A stretch of 64,000 bases of DNA, from positions 37,075,058 to 37,139,057 of the forward strand of contig CM073489.1 of NCBI GenBank assembly GCA_037074505.1, written 5' to 3'. Shown here one piece after another: positions 21,859 to 33,587 of this stretch. A program made the position numbers and the translations under genes. This stretch comes from Albizia julibrissin (taxonomy: Eukaryota; Streptophyta; Magnoliopsida; Fabales; Fabaceae). A model generated the notes under the pieces. That model made no database searches. It saw only the letters and a program-made list of their open reading frames with translations, and was not told the DNA's origin. The first letter of the stretch is position 1. Each line of letters starts with the position of its first letter.

Positions 21859-23566
21859 GGGTAAAGGTATAGTTGTGGCTCTAAATTATTTTTATAGGGA
21901 TAATTTTGAGTTTAAATTATTTTTAGATGTAATTTTGATTCTAAAATAATAAAATTTAAGTAATTGTGGACTTAACTAAGTGAAACGTTCCGTTTTATAT
22001 ATCCTTATTTTGTTTAGAGAAAATAACCATTTTGCCTTACAATTTTGTGAAATTTTACGATTTTGCCCTTAATAATTGTATGACACTTTTAAATTAGTAA
22101 ATAATCTCCAAAAATTTTTAAATTTTTCAAAATAAAAGTAGACATGATAAGCTTTAATTTGATAGGTCATATAAAATTTTATTTGGTCAAAATGACCATT
22201 TTGCCCTTGCAATTTTCGCAGTACTTGAAAAATTGGTAGATTTGTCACCGAATTTTAAAAATTCATATCTAATTGTATAGATATCTAATTGGGGTGTTTC
22301 CAAAGCCTATGTGACCCTTTTTAAGTCTAATTTTATGAAAAAATATAAAATTTAGCCAATAGAAACCTCAACATTCCCAAAATTTTTATTTTTGAAGTCT
22401 GCTACAGAAAAACGTTAAATTCGCTGGGAAAAATTCAAAAATTCATTTATCCTTTTATACAACTCTAAAAATTTCATATGACCTGTCAAATTAAAGCTTA
22501 TCATGTCTACTTTTATTCTGAAAAATTTCATATTTTGTAGAGGTCATTTACTAATTTAAAAGTGTTACACAATCTGATTGCCTCAACAGAAAATCACATT
22601 GGCAGCAACTTCAACTTGTGCACCAAATAATTGATCAATGCTTTTATGAAAGTTTTTTTTTAACACAGGTGAGAAACGAACGTTTGTATTTTGTTTGCAC
22701 GGGTGCTCATTAATCCAATTAAAATACATTAGGGGCAAAATTGCACCCCTAGAAAATAGGTCAGGGTTCTATTTTCAACTAACAAAAGTGAAACGTCCGT
22801 TTACCACATCATTATAGTTATTTGGTGCACAAGTTGAAGTTGCTGCTAATGTGATTTCATGTTGAGACAATCAGATTTTGTGACACTTTTTAAATTAGTA
22901 AATGACCTCTAAAAAATATGAAATTTTTTAGAATAAAATTAAACATGATAAGATTTAATTTGATAGGTCATATAGAATTTTCGGAGTTGTATACAAGGAG
23001 AAATAATTTTTTGAATTTTGCCCAGCGAATTTAATATTTTTCTGGGGCAGACTTAAAATAAAAATTTTGGGAATGTTGAGGTTATTATTGGCTAAAGGTT
23101 ATATTTTTATATAAAACTAGACTTAATAAGGGTCACATAGACTTTAGAACCATCCCAATTAGACATCTATACAATTATATATGAATTTTTAAAGTTTGGT
23201 GACAAATCTGCCAATTTTTCAAGTATTGCGAAAATTGTAAGGGCAAAATGGTCATTTTGGACCAAATAAAATTCCATATGACCTATCAAATTAAATCTCA
23301 TCATGTCTACTTTTATTTTGAAAAATTTCAGAATTTTTGGAGATCATTTACTAATTTAAAAGTGTCATACAATTGATAAGGGCAAAATTTCAAATTTTCA
23401 CAAAATTGCAAGGGCAAAATGGTTATTTTCCCCAAACAAAATGATGACGTGGCAAATGGACGTTTCAGTTCCGTTAGTTGAAGTCCACAATTACTCCAAT
23501 TTTATTACTTCATGGTCAAAATTGCACCTCTGAAAATAGTTTATAGCCATAATTGCATATTTACCC
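21859..23566. mobile_element. Mutator-like element with very long terminal inverted repeats and a 9-bp TSD
   Basis: Arms of roughly 780 bp (21859-22640 and 22800-23566) are inverted complements of each other around a ~160-bp centre. Ends are GGGTAAAGGTATAGTTGTGG and the inverse complement of GGGTAAATATGCAATTATGG. A perfect 9-bp duplication TTTAAAATA flanks it (21850-21858 and 23567-23575), typical of Mutator-type transposition. There is no transposase, so it is non-autonomous. The last 339 bp of its right arm form part of the triplication at 23228-25360. Confidence 0.9.
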
Positions 23567-25360
23567 TTTAAAATATTATATTACGCCCAAAACTTATCTG
23601 TACTAGAATGAGTCCTGAAGATACTTTACTTCGTTGTGGTTTCGGGAAAAAATCGTGTGAATTTTAGGGCTTGTTTGAGATATTTTTGGGATCTCTAAAA
23701 TATTTATTTACGTAAGTCGAGATAAAACTCCTCTTACATTTTTATCTTGTATACCGTAAATCATTGTTGAAAAACTGTTTTTAAATGTTTCAATCGTTAT
23801 TCTAAAATAACACTTAAAAGAATTTGTTGTAATGAGATGGGTCATGCAAATTTTGCTGGATCAAAAGTGGGTTAGTCTAGTGACCAGCTTATCCCAACGG
23901 GATGCTTTGGGTTTTTTTTCCCTAGATGTCAATTAATTGCGAAAATTGTAAGGGCAAAATGGTCATTTTGGACCAAATAAAATTCCATATGACCTATCAA
24001 ATTAAATCTCATCATGTCTACTTTTATTTTGAAAAATTTCAGAATTTTTGGAGATCATTTACTAATTTAAAAGTGTCATACAATTGATAAGGGAAAAATT
24101 TCAAATTTTCACAAAATTGCAAGGGCAAAATGGTTATTTTCCCCAAACAAAATGATGATGTGGCAAATGGACGTTTCAGTTCCGTTAGTTGAAGTCCACA
24201 ATTACTCCAATTTTATTACTTCATGGTCAAAATTGCACCTCTGAAAATAGTTTATGGCCATAATTGCACATTTACCCTTTAAAATATTATATTACGCCCA
24301 AAACTTATCTGTACTAGAATGAGTCCTGAAGATACTTTACTTCATTGTGGTTTCGGGAAAAAATCGTGTGAATTTTAGGGCTTGTTTGGGATATTTTTGG
24401 GATCTCTAAAATATTTATTTACGTAAGTCGAGATAAAACTCCTCTTACATTTTTATCTTGTATACCGTAAATCATTGTTGAAAAACCGTTTTTAAAGGTT
24501 TCAATCGTTATTCTAAAATAACACTTAAAATAATTTGTTGTAATGAGATGGGTCATGCAAATTTTGCTGGATCAAAAGTGGGTTAGTCTAGTGACCAGCT
24601 TATCCCAACGGGATGCTTTGGGTTTTTTTTCCCTAGATGTCAATTAATTGCGAAAATTGTAAGGGCAAAATGGTCATTTTGGACCAAATAAAATTCCATA
24701 TGACCTATCAAATTAAATCTCATCATGTCTACTTTTATTTTGAAAAATTTCAGAATTTTTGGAGATCATTTACTAATTTAAAAGTGTCATACAATTGATA
24801 AGGGAAAAATTTCAAATTTTCACAAAATTGCAAGGGCAAAATGGTTATTTTCCCCAAACAAAATGATGATGTGGCAAATGGACGTTTCAGTTCCGTTAGT
24901 TGAAGTCCACAATTACTCCAATTTTATTACTTCATGGTCAAAATTGCACCTCTGAAAATAGTTTATGGCCATAATTGCACATTTACCCTTTAAAATATTA
25001 TATTACGCCCAAAACTTATCTGTACTAGAATGAGTCCTGAAGATACTTTACTTCATTGTGGTTTCGGGAAAAAATCGTGTGAATTTTAAGGCTTGTTTGG
25101 GATATTTTTGGGATCTCTAAAATATTTATTTACGTAAGTCGAGATAAAACTCCTCTTACATTTTTATCTTGTATACCGTAAATCATTGTTGAAAAACCGT
25201 TTTTAAAGGTTTCAATCGTTATTCTAAAATAACACTTAAAATAATTTGTTGTAATGAGATGGGTCATGCAAATTTTGCTGGATCAAAAGTGGGTTAGTCT
25301 AGTGACCAGCTTATCCCAACGGGATGCTTTGGGTTTTTTTTTCCATAGATGTCACTTAAT
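23228..25360 (+). repeat. Threefold tandem repeat, 711-bp unit
   Basis: Copies start at 23228, 23939 and 24650 with GCGAAAATTGTAAGGGCAAA, a constant period of 711 bp. Each unit holds the outer 339 bp of the Mutator right arm, its target-site copy and ~370 bp of flank, including one R1 element. Copies 2 and 3 share variants that copy 1 lacks, so duplication of that pair is the latest step. ATTG at both edges of the unit is a possible microhomology. Confidence 0.95.
23669..23812 (+). repeat. R1 dispersed repeat, copies 4-6 (one per triplication unit)
   Basis: The R1 core (GTAAGTCGAGATAAAACTCC and CCGTAAATCATTGTTGAAAA) lies here and at +711 and +1422 because of the triplication. Confidence 0.7.
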
Positions 25361-25373
25361 TGGACTAAAGGTA

Positions 25374-26044
25374 CTCCTCTTATCTTTATTATAAGGCACT
25401 AATTAATAAATGTATTTGATCTTTTTTATAAGATATTTGCTTGTTTCCAAATAGCATTAAATATTTTTTTTCACTTATTTCCATAATTAATAAGGGTAGT
25501 GGGTGAAAGTAATACTCCCTCCGGTCCTATTTATAAACAATTTTCTCCTTGATTGTGCAAAATGAACGGGTAGTTAAAAGCAATAAGTGTGTCAAAAATA
25601 CCATTTTTTTCATATATGCCCCTATTTATGAAAACAGAGAAAACATATATAAAAAGCATGAGAGCTAGTAAAATACGTTTTTCCAATACTTTGTTGACTC
25701 CATTCACTTAGTAAGTTATATTTCTCTCTCATGAATATAACTCTTGGTATGTGTAATAATTAATTATAAATAATATGTATTTAATAAGGGTAAAATAGGA
25801 AAAACGAGCTTACATTTTAAAACACAAAATGAAAGTTTCTTATAAAAGGGACAAACTCCATGAGAGATAAAGTTGTTTATAAATAGGACCGGAGGGAGTA
25901 ATTAATATAATATTAGAGTTTAGTGCAATTAGTAGGGTTAATATTGAAAACAACTTAAATTTTAGGATAAATTAATGTTTTTAACTGTTTTTATTGGTTT
26001 GTGAGAATTGTTAGTTGGTGCCTTATAATACAGATCAGAGGGAG
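25374..26044. mobile_element. Stowaway-type MITE interrupted by another Stowaway
   Basis: Ends CTCCTCTTATCTTTATTATA and the inverse complement of CTCCCTCTGATCTGTATTAT, with TA on each side (25372-25373 and 26045-26046). Without the nested copy it would be about 285 bp. Confidence 0.85.
25515..25898. mobile_element. Nested Stowaway-type MITE (384 bp)
   Basis: Near-perfect terminal inverted repeats CTCCCTCCGGTCCTATTTAT at both ends, with TA duplicated at 25513-25514 and 25899-25900. Its cleaner ends compared with the host MITE agree with being younger. Confidence 0.9.
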
Positions 26045-26095
26045 TAGAAGCGCTAATAAAGAAGGAAGACCAAGCTCTTTGGAGCTCATTTAAAT

Positions 26096-26622
26096 GTGTG
26101 TTTGGTTAGGTGATTAGGAGACCCAAAAGTGTTTATATACGTAAGTCCAGATAACACTCCTCTCACATATTTACCTCGTACTTCCTCCTGACTTTTTTTA
26201 TAAACAACTTTTATCTTTATTGCGCAAAACCAACTGACGATTAAAATTACTTAAAAACAATAAATGTGTTAAAAATGTCATTTTTTTTCAAATATGCTCT
26301 TATTTATGAAAAAAGCATAGGAGAGATAATGATTAACAAATATGAGATAATATGAGTATAAAATATGAAAGTGAATGTGTAATAAATGAATAGATGAAAG
26401 AGAATTAGTGGTGAGTGGTAGATAATAAATATAAAGATGTATATTTAATAGGGGTAGAAAAAAAAGTAGTTTGATTTTTGTGACAAGAGGAAAAAGTTAC
26501 TTATAAAAATGATCAACCCCAAAAGAGGGAAAATTACTTATAAAAAGGATCAGAATGAGTATATCGTAAATCACAATTAAAAAATTGCTTTTAAATACTC
26601 TAATCATTAATTCAAATAAGCA
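26096..26622 (+). repeat. R1 dispersed repeat, copy 7, split by a Stowaway
   Basis: The left R1 part (TGTTTGGTTAGG to TTTACCTCG) and the right part (CGTAAATCACAATTAAAA to AAATAAGCAC) are separated by the MITE at 26181-26559, which shows that R1 was already there. Confidence 0.7.
26181..26559. mobile_element. Stowaway-type MITE inside R1
   Basis: Diverged relative of the MITE at 25515: CTTCCTCCTGACTTTTTTTA left end, inverted complement on the right, TA on both sides (26179-26180, 26560-26561). Confidence 0.8.
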
Positions 26623-27019
26623 CTAGGAGGAATTGAGGGAGATTAAAGAGAATTAATAGTTAACAATTTTTCCAGGATTTTGCTCTTCATTGAATTTAAT
26701 ATGAACATTGAATTCATATAACCAACCTTACTTAATACAATAAAAATTTTGTTGTAGTTGTCCGTTATTATCACTTAACTAGACTTGATTTTAATTTACT
26801 TTAGATAAAATATGGAGGCAGATCTTGATATTGTTTTGTTCCGGTCAATGGGAAAACTTAAAAGGGAGAGTATATTGCCCTAGGGGCATAATGATAGCGT
26901 CAGAATTCTTTGGCACGACATTTATCATTTTCATATGACTCTATTGAATGAACGAAAAGTTACCTTGTTATCTGACAAAGAAACACGATTTGATATTTGG
27001 TAAAGGTCGCTCCGCCATG
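26623..27019. other. Intergenic DNA
   Basis: No gene or repeat recognised. Confidence 0.4.
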
Positions 27020-27385
27020 CTGAATTTTTTTTTTAGTAGAAATGGAGCTGAAATATTTTTTTTAGCTGATTTAGTGTTCTAAAGTATTTCATTTAGTATT
27101 TAAAGTATTTTTTTTAGTGAACCAAAGACCCTGTAGAATATTTTTTAAGTGTATTTTATATTATAAATTATTTTTTTAGTGCGTTCAACATCTAAAAATA
27201 TTTTTTTAGGTATATCTAACACTCTAAAGTATTTAAATTATTAGGTGTAAATGTGCATAAAAAAGTATTTCAAGGTGATGGGCACACCCAAAAAAATGCT
27301 TTAGAGTACTAGGTATACCACAAACTACTTTAAGGTAATTGATACACCTGAAAAAAATACTTCAAAGTGCTTATTGCACCTTAAT
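27020..27385. repeat. Imperfect palindrome built of a degenerate ~40-bp minisatellite
   Basis: The left half repeats a GTATTTTTTTTAGTG-like unit several times; the right half repeats its inverse complement (CACCCAAAAAAATGCTTT-like). It could be the core of a small inverted-repeat element, but clear ends were not found. Confidence 0.55.
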
Positions 27386-27663
27386 TCTTTCATCTTTATG
27401 GATAGATGAGGAATTATTTAAGTTGGATCAAGTAGTAAATCTTTCTTTTATAATACTGGTAGTTGGCAAAAAAAATGGTTCTTTTATATTCTTTTTATTT
27501 TTAATATAAGACATATTTAAGGAGTTGATATTAACTCTAAATATAAAATATAATTTTCATAATTTTTATAATTTAACCTTATAGATACTCCCTCAACAAC
27601 AATAAAGGAAGAGAGAGAATGAGGGAATCAAGAAAAATGACTAGGGTGTTTTAGAAAATACTT

Positions 27664-28347
27664 TATAAAATTTCAGTTAGTCCCCTAGGTAGTAAATTAA
27701 TTTTAGTCAACCCCTAAAACTTTCTGAAACTTCACTATACCCTATGGTTAAAATGAAATTAATTTTTTATGAGTGAAAAAACAATGATACCCTTCTTTTA
27801 TTTTTGTTATAAGAGCATTTACAAGAAAAATAAATGCATTTATAAAACAAATAAAGAGATTTACAAGATAAATAAAGGGATTCGAAAGAATATAGGGAAT
27901 TAAAACAAATTTGGCTATTTACAAGACAAATATGAAGATTCACTAAATAAATATCGGCATTTACAAGATAAATAAAGGGATTCAAAAGAATTTTGAGAGT
28001 TAAAAATATTTTTACCATTTATAAGACAAATATAAAAATTCAGAAGACAAATATGAGTATGTATAAGAAAAATAAAGATATTTACAAGACGGATAAAGGG
28101 ATTCAAAATAATATAGAGAATTAAAAATATTTTTTCCATTTATAAGACAAATATAAAAATTTATAAGATATTAGGTATTTATGGGACAAATAAGTTAATT
28201 TATAAGATAAATGAAGTAAGGGTGTCATTGTCTTTTCATCCAAAAACATTAGTTCCATTTTGACTATAGGGTGTAGTGAAGTTTCATAAATTTTTTGAGG
28301 TTGAATGAAATTAATTTGCTACTAAAGGGGCTAACTAAATTTTTTTC
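27664..28347. mobile_element. Mutator-like non-autonomous element M1-b with internal tandem repeats and a 9-bp TSD
   Basis: A perfect 9-bp duplication AAAATACTT flanks the element (27655-27663, 28348-28356). Arms of about 120 bp are inverted complements (left TTTCAGTTAGTCCCC, right its imperfect inverse). The centre is a run of degenerate units with TTTACAAGATAAATAAAGGG. Open frames here with repeating YLSCK are just translations of these units. Confidence 0.85.
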
Positions 28348-28445
28348 AAAATACTTTTCATATTAACTAACACAGCCAGCTTCCTTAATCTAATCAAATT
28401 CGATAAAGATGTCTTATATTTAGGATCGGAGGGCATAAAAAATCA

Positions 28446-28947
28446 GGTTAAAGTATACTTTTAGTCTTTTAATTTTACTTGATGTATGCTTTTGGTCCCT
28501 TAACTTTATAAAGTACAATTTTTGTTCTATAATCCTAACATCGTTAATGTTGCTAACAAAAAATACTGACACAAGCTCAAATGATGAATGTGTTAGCTTA
28601 AGTGATAACTAAGTAATTAAATCCTATTAATTTTTAATTTAAAATATGTATAAATTAAAAAAATACTTAAAAACCTAATAAAACTGTCAATATTAAAACT
28701 TTGATTTCATTCATAACGATTTATCAGTTCATTTTAGTTTAATAATTTAATTATATGATAAAAAATTAAAACTTAAATATCATTTGTCAGCTGTACAGTC
28801 ATCACTTGAATTTTTTATATCAACATTTTTTATTAATAACATTAACTATATTAAAAATATAAAACTAAAAATATACTTTATAAAATTAAAATATTAACAG
28901 TATACATCAGATAAATTTAAAAGCCTAAAATTATACTTTAATCTTAA
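28446..28947. mobile_element. Mutator-like or similar TIR element M2-a
   Basis: Left arm GGTTAAAGTATACTTTTAGT; the right arm is its imperfect inverse. Both arms share an AACTTTATAAAGTA-type block and paired motifs around AGCAACATTAA. A clear target duplication was not found. Related to 31684-32236 and 32268-33365. Confidence 0.65.
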
Positions 28948-29061
28948 AATAATTGTAACAAAATGAACATTACATATTACTCCCAATCAATTCAAATCAA
29001 AACTGTCACAAATCCACTCCGTATTTGCACGATGGACTATGTTTCGATAACAACTTCCCAG

Positions 29062-29665
29062 CTGGTTTGTTTGGGATAGCGGTGACAAAAGTTACTTTTT
29101 TTTAATCTGACTTTTATAGAAGTTAGATAGGGTAAAAGTCAGATTGTAAATATGATTTTTTGTGTTTGAATTGACGATAATATAAATGAATTTTTTTCTA
29201 ACCTTAAACATGTTTTGATTATTATTTGAAAAACCAGTTTAAATGAAAAATAAGGATATTCAATTAAGGATTAATTTATAAAATTAAAAATGAATCAATA
29301 CCAATTTAAAAAATTTAATAAAAGTTAATAACTTTATTATTGAAACCTGAAAATTGGTATTAAGCTAAAGATAAGCTAAATTATGAAATCCAAAAAATTT
29401 AAGGAACTATAAATTAGATAAAAGGAAAAATTTAGAGCCTAATGTGTATGATTAATAGGATAAAATGCTTCGATCACAGCCACCCACCACTGTAGAAACA
29501 CTTTAGAAGTTAGAATTTTTTGCTTCAAATCAGAAGGAGCTTTTTTTCCGTTACGCCCATCTGTACAATGTACAAAAGCGTTACCAAACAATCCAAAATT
29601 TATCTACAAGGCTTTTATATTAAAAGGAGCTTTTTTTTACTCTCAACGCATTGCCAAACAGGTAC
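29062..29665. mobile_element. hAT-like MITE
   Basis: Begins TTTGTTTGGGATAGCGGTGA and ends with an inverse of GTTTGGCAATGCGTTGAGAG; inside are paired AAAAAGTTACTTTT and GGAGCTTTTTTT blocks. The superfamily rests on end similarity only. Confidence 0.5.
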
Positions 29666-29808
29666 TAAATGACTGGATCATACCTTTTGCTTTAATATAG
29701 TCCGAACTCTGAAGAGACCAATATCAATCCATGCATAAGCCAATTCATCTTGAAATATTTTCATTACTTAAAAGAGCCAATTCATACGTGTAGCGAATCA
29801 AATCAATA

Positions 29809-30059
29809 TTTCTTCTGCTCTTTAATATAAAATATATATTTATCTAATCGAATTAAATTAAAAAAATTAATTAAGTTAGCTTATATAACATATTTTCCTA
29901 AAATATTTTAATCATCTTCCTTAATTCATTTGATCTCTCTATTACTTAACTATTGTTGATGCAACATCAATCAGGATAAATTTAGAAAATATTGATAAAT
30001 ATAAGAAATATGTTTTATATTTAATACTATGATAAACTCATTTTAAGTGATCGGAGGGA
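29809..30059. mobile_element. Stowaway-like MITE
   Basis: The right end CGGAGGGAGTATA is typical of the family. The left end (CTTCTGCTCTTTAATATAAA) is diverged but has the expected order of inner blocks. A lone left end of the same kind follows at about 30089. Confidence 0.5.
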
Positions 30060-30838
30060 GTATAACGCAAATCTCTTCAAGATGATACTCCTCCGGTCTT
30101 AAATATAAGATATAGTTAATTTTTTTAAAGATTAAAAAACTGAAACTAGAGTATAATTGTCAAAGTCCGGAAATAAAATTGATAGGTTCAAAAAAAATTT
30201 AGCCAAAGAATATATACAGAAACAACTAAAATACAGGCTTCCATCACTATATTATGTTTGTTAGTTTTAAAGCCTTCCTTCCATCATCCTTTTGTTATTT
30301 GGTGAACATTACAAATGATTAGCCAACTTGAGATAAAATTGATAGTATAGAATTGATTTCTGCAATGCGCATATTCAGAATAGCATGAAAGGTACCTTTG
30401 TCTTGTTTGAACTTGGACTTAAAAATCTTCTTAAAATAGAAAGACCAACATCTGCAAATTTCAATTTTAGAAATCATCATAAGAACTAGCAATAATAAAC
30501 AACTCAAAACTTAAGAACTAAGAAAATCAAAGGCTAAAGTAAGATTTTAATTTCAAATCAGAGTAGATATCTTCCTCTCATTTTCCTTTTCATTCCATTT
30601 TTCTGAGTCAATGAAGCCTCCAGAGAGAATGCTACAGAGCTAGATATACTTTTTATACTTAGTCATTTCAAAAAACAAAAAACAAAACATAAAGTCAATC
30701 AATTTCTCTCCTGCTTGACCAACAATCAGTTGCGAAACAATAAAAAAAATATTGTTTTCTACATGTTAAGGTATCAAATGCACATGCTCCACAAAATGAA
30801 GTAGAAATCAAATTATGATATAAAAGATAAAAACTTGC

Positions 30839-31085
30839 CTCCACTCTTTTCAGGATGGAACTGAACTGCATGCACGTTTCCTCTTCTAATAGATGCTATA
30901 ATGACAAGTGGAGGATACCCACTCTTTATTTTTGTTTGACTAAATTAATAGAAAAAATTAGAAAAAAAAATTACTTTAACAAAGGCCAATAATGAACAAA
31001 GCAACAAGCAAAATAAGAAAAGGAAAAGAAGAAATGTCCCTGGCATTGCACGATAAGAGTGCACAAAATAGACATGACGGTTTCC
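30839..31085 (-). pseudogene. Broken fragment of imidazole glycerol-phosphate synthase (HISN4/HisHF)
   Basis: Two exon remnants in order on the minus strand. Near 31085-31037 the sequence encodes NRHVYFVHSYRAMP. At 30924-30839 it encodes EWVSSTCHY, then IASIRRGNVHAVQFHPEKSG, with a small deletion (about 11 bp by comparison with the expected NYGDPF stretch) shifting the frame between them. Both belong to the glutaminase (HisH) half of the plastid bifunctional enzyme of histidine synthesis; HPEK holds the catalytic His and Glu. Intron-like sequence between the pieces, and a GC-type donor at the end, argue for a DNA-level copy and not a processed one. The cyclase half and the N-terminus were not seen. 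Identification is from memory of the family. Confidence 0.8.
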
Positions 31086-31683
31086 AGCGAATGAAACGGC
31101 AAACAAGAATGCTTGATCAATTGGAACTCAGTCGAAGTAAAGAAATGCTTCGCTACCAGTCAACTTGGGATTTGCTAGTGAGAGCACGTTGCTCTCACCG
31201 GTAAGTTACAAGTTTGAAGAGGCAGACACTGAAGAAATTCTTCGCTGATTTAGGACGGAAATAAAAAGCCACTCTCCCTACAACGGGACTATTTCTTCCA
31301 AATGCTTCTCTGATTTAGGAAATAAAATTAAAATGCCCGCCCCCACCACAACGGAACTATTTCTTCAGCGGTGAATCCCCCCCCCTTTTTTGGTGATGAG
31401 AGCAAAACTAGCCTCTTCAATAGCGAAATTCTAATAAGTATTAAATATTTAATCTTCCATTTAAATCTTCAATGGAACAATTTTAAACATAAGATTACTG
31501 GCCAAAAAAAAATTAAACATAAGATTTATGGTGGAAAATAAAATACTGTAATCAAAACAATGTTAGAATTTGATTTTTTTATCTATTTTAATTAATTTAT
31601 TAATTTATTAATTTTAAGTTATTAAATATTAGTATATGCTAATTTGATAATAAAAATTGTTAACTTAATTTTATTAATTTATT

Positions 31684-32236
31684 AAGGTTAAAGTATACTT
31701 TTGATCTTTTAAGTTTACATGAGGTATATTTTTTGTCTCTTAACTTTATAAAGTATAATTTTAGTCATATAATTATAACAACTTTAATGTTGATAATGGA
31801 AAATGCTGACAGAATAAACTCAAGTGATGATTGTATAATTAAATGATATTAATGTTAAATCTATATATGTGTAAATTAAAAAATATTTAAAAATCTAATG
31901 AAACCGTCAATATTAAAACCTTAATTATAATAACAAATTTTAGTTTAATAATCTAAATATATTAGTTTAATGATATAAATATCAAAACTTCGAATTCATT
32001 TGCAGCAATTTGTCTGTTTATTTTAATTTAATAATATAAATATATTATATTAAAAAATCAAAACTTAAATATGTTTTGTCAACTACACAGTTTTCACTTG
32101 AATTTATTATATCGACATTTTTCGTTAGCAACGTTATCAGTGTTAGAAATATAGGATCAAAAATATACTTTATAAAGTTAAGAGACAAAAAATATACCTC
32201 AGATAAAATTTTAAGGACTAAAATTATACTTTGACC
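31684..32236. mobile_element. TIR element M2-b
   Basis: The left arm GGTTAAAGTATACTTTTGAT and right arm (inverse of GGGTCAAAGTATAATTTTAG) extend for about 100 bp with the shared AACTTTATAAAGTATA block. AT-rich centre without coding capacity. Confidence 0.65.
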
Positions 32237-32267
32237 CATCATTAATTAATCTTTCATTTAAAAATGT

Positions 32268-33365
32268 GGATCAAGGTATATTTTTAGTCACTTATATTTA
32301 CACAAGGTATTATTTTAATCCTTTAAATTTATAAAATATATTTTTAGTTGTATAATTTTAACATAGCTACTTTTACCAAAGGAAGCCGCTGACTCAGCCA
32401 CCTTTAAGTGAGGAACATCTTCAAACTTGGACTTGTGCGAGAATGGTTCGTATCCGCCGCTGGTATTTGTTTATCTTCCCTGACATCTGAACTCATATTG
32501 AAGGTAAGTCCTTAAGGATCCATAAAAAGGGGAAGATGAAGATGCGTTTGAATGGAGTCGGGGAAAGTAAAGAGGGAGATGAAATGAAGGCTACAATTAC
32601 TGTTAAGACTTATCTAATGGACATCGATTCTGTTTATTGAAATCGACTCAAGATACTAATTAGGAAGCATCTTAGCAGTGTTTTTTAATGGGTCCAAATC
32701 CAGTTTTTGCAAAATTTCTAATTTTAAATCTGCAACAACAACGAGGTCAGATTCTTGGGGTTTTCTTTATCCTTTATACTCATCTAGTCATCTCCAAGTT
32801 TTCCCCTTTTATTTTTCTCAAATTTCTGATTGAAATTGTGAGCTTCTTGTGTGTTTTTGTGATCTGGGTTTTGAAGGAAGCCATTAGTGGAGCAGAAACA
32901 TAAGCTTCTTTAGAGGCCGCATGGTAGGATATGGAGATATTTGAGAGACAGAGACGTTGAATAAGAAGTTTAGGGTGTTATCATTTATCAATGATAAAAT
33001 ATTTGCTACTGTAGGCGAAGGATGGAAGAATGGGGTGAATTGCCGTAATTGCAGCGACAGCAGGCGTGGATAAGACAAGCAGAGATGCCATGGCCAAAGT
33101 ATAGGTATAGCGGGAGGAAAACATTTTCTTTTGCCGTGATTTGTCCTGGAGGTTTATTCTAGTTTTAAAATCTAAAAATGTTATATTAAAAAAAAGTAAA
33201 ATTTAAATATACTCTGTCAATCATACAATCATCATCTAAGGTGGTTAAATCAGTGTTTTTCGTTAGTAAAGTTGACGGTGTTAAAATTATAAAACAAAAA
33301 ACATATTTTATAAACGTAAGGGATATAATGTAAACTTAAAGGATTATAAGAATATTTTAGCTTAA
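32268..33365. mobile_element. TIR element M2-c carrying unrelated cargo
   Basis: M2-type arms lie at 32268-32380 and ~33150-33365. Between them is ~770 bp of GC-richer, non-M2 sequence. On the minus strand this cargo begins, near 33091, a frame MASLLVLSTPAVAAITAIHP that looks like an organelle-targeting N-terminus, followed by stops and frame changes. It may be a captured host-gene 5' end, but I could not name the gene. Confidence 0.5.
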
Positions 33366-33587
33366 AATATACATTAGGATATGTTTTCACTTTCCAGCTT
33401 TAGTGAGTGTTTGGATGCTGATTAAAAAAAAATATTTTTTTTCTTAAAACCATAATTTTAAGAGAAAATTGTTAAACACTCCAAAAATTGACAGAATCCC
33501 GTTTTAGTTTGAAACCAAAGTTTCAAAAACCAAAACGATGGTTTTGTGTGAAAGCATGTATTTCTTTCTATCTACTGAAAATTATTG

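Noticed and set aside
27767..28139. Two minus-strand frames with repeated YLSCK motifs that look like a repeat protein
   Set aside because: They are translations of the internal tandem repeats of a Mutator-type element bounded by a 9-bp target duplication.
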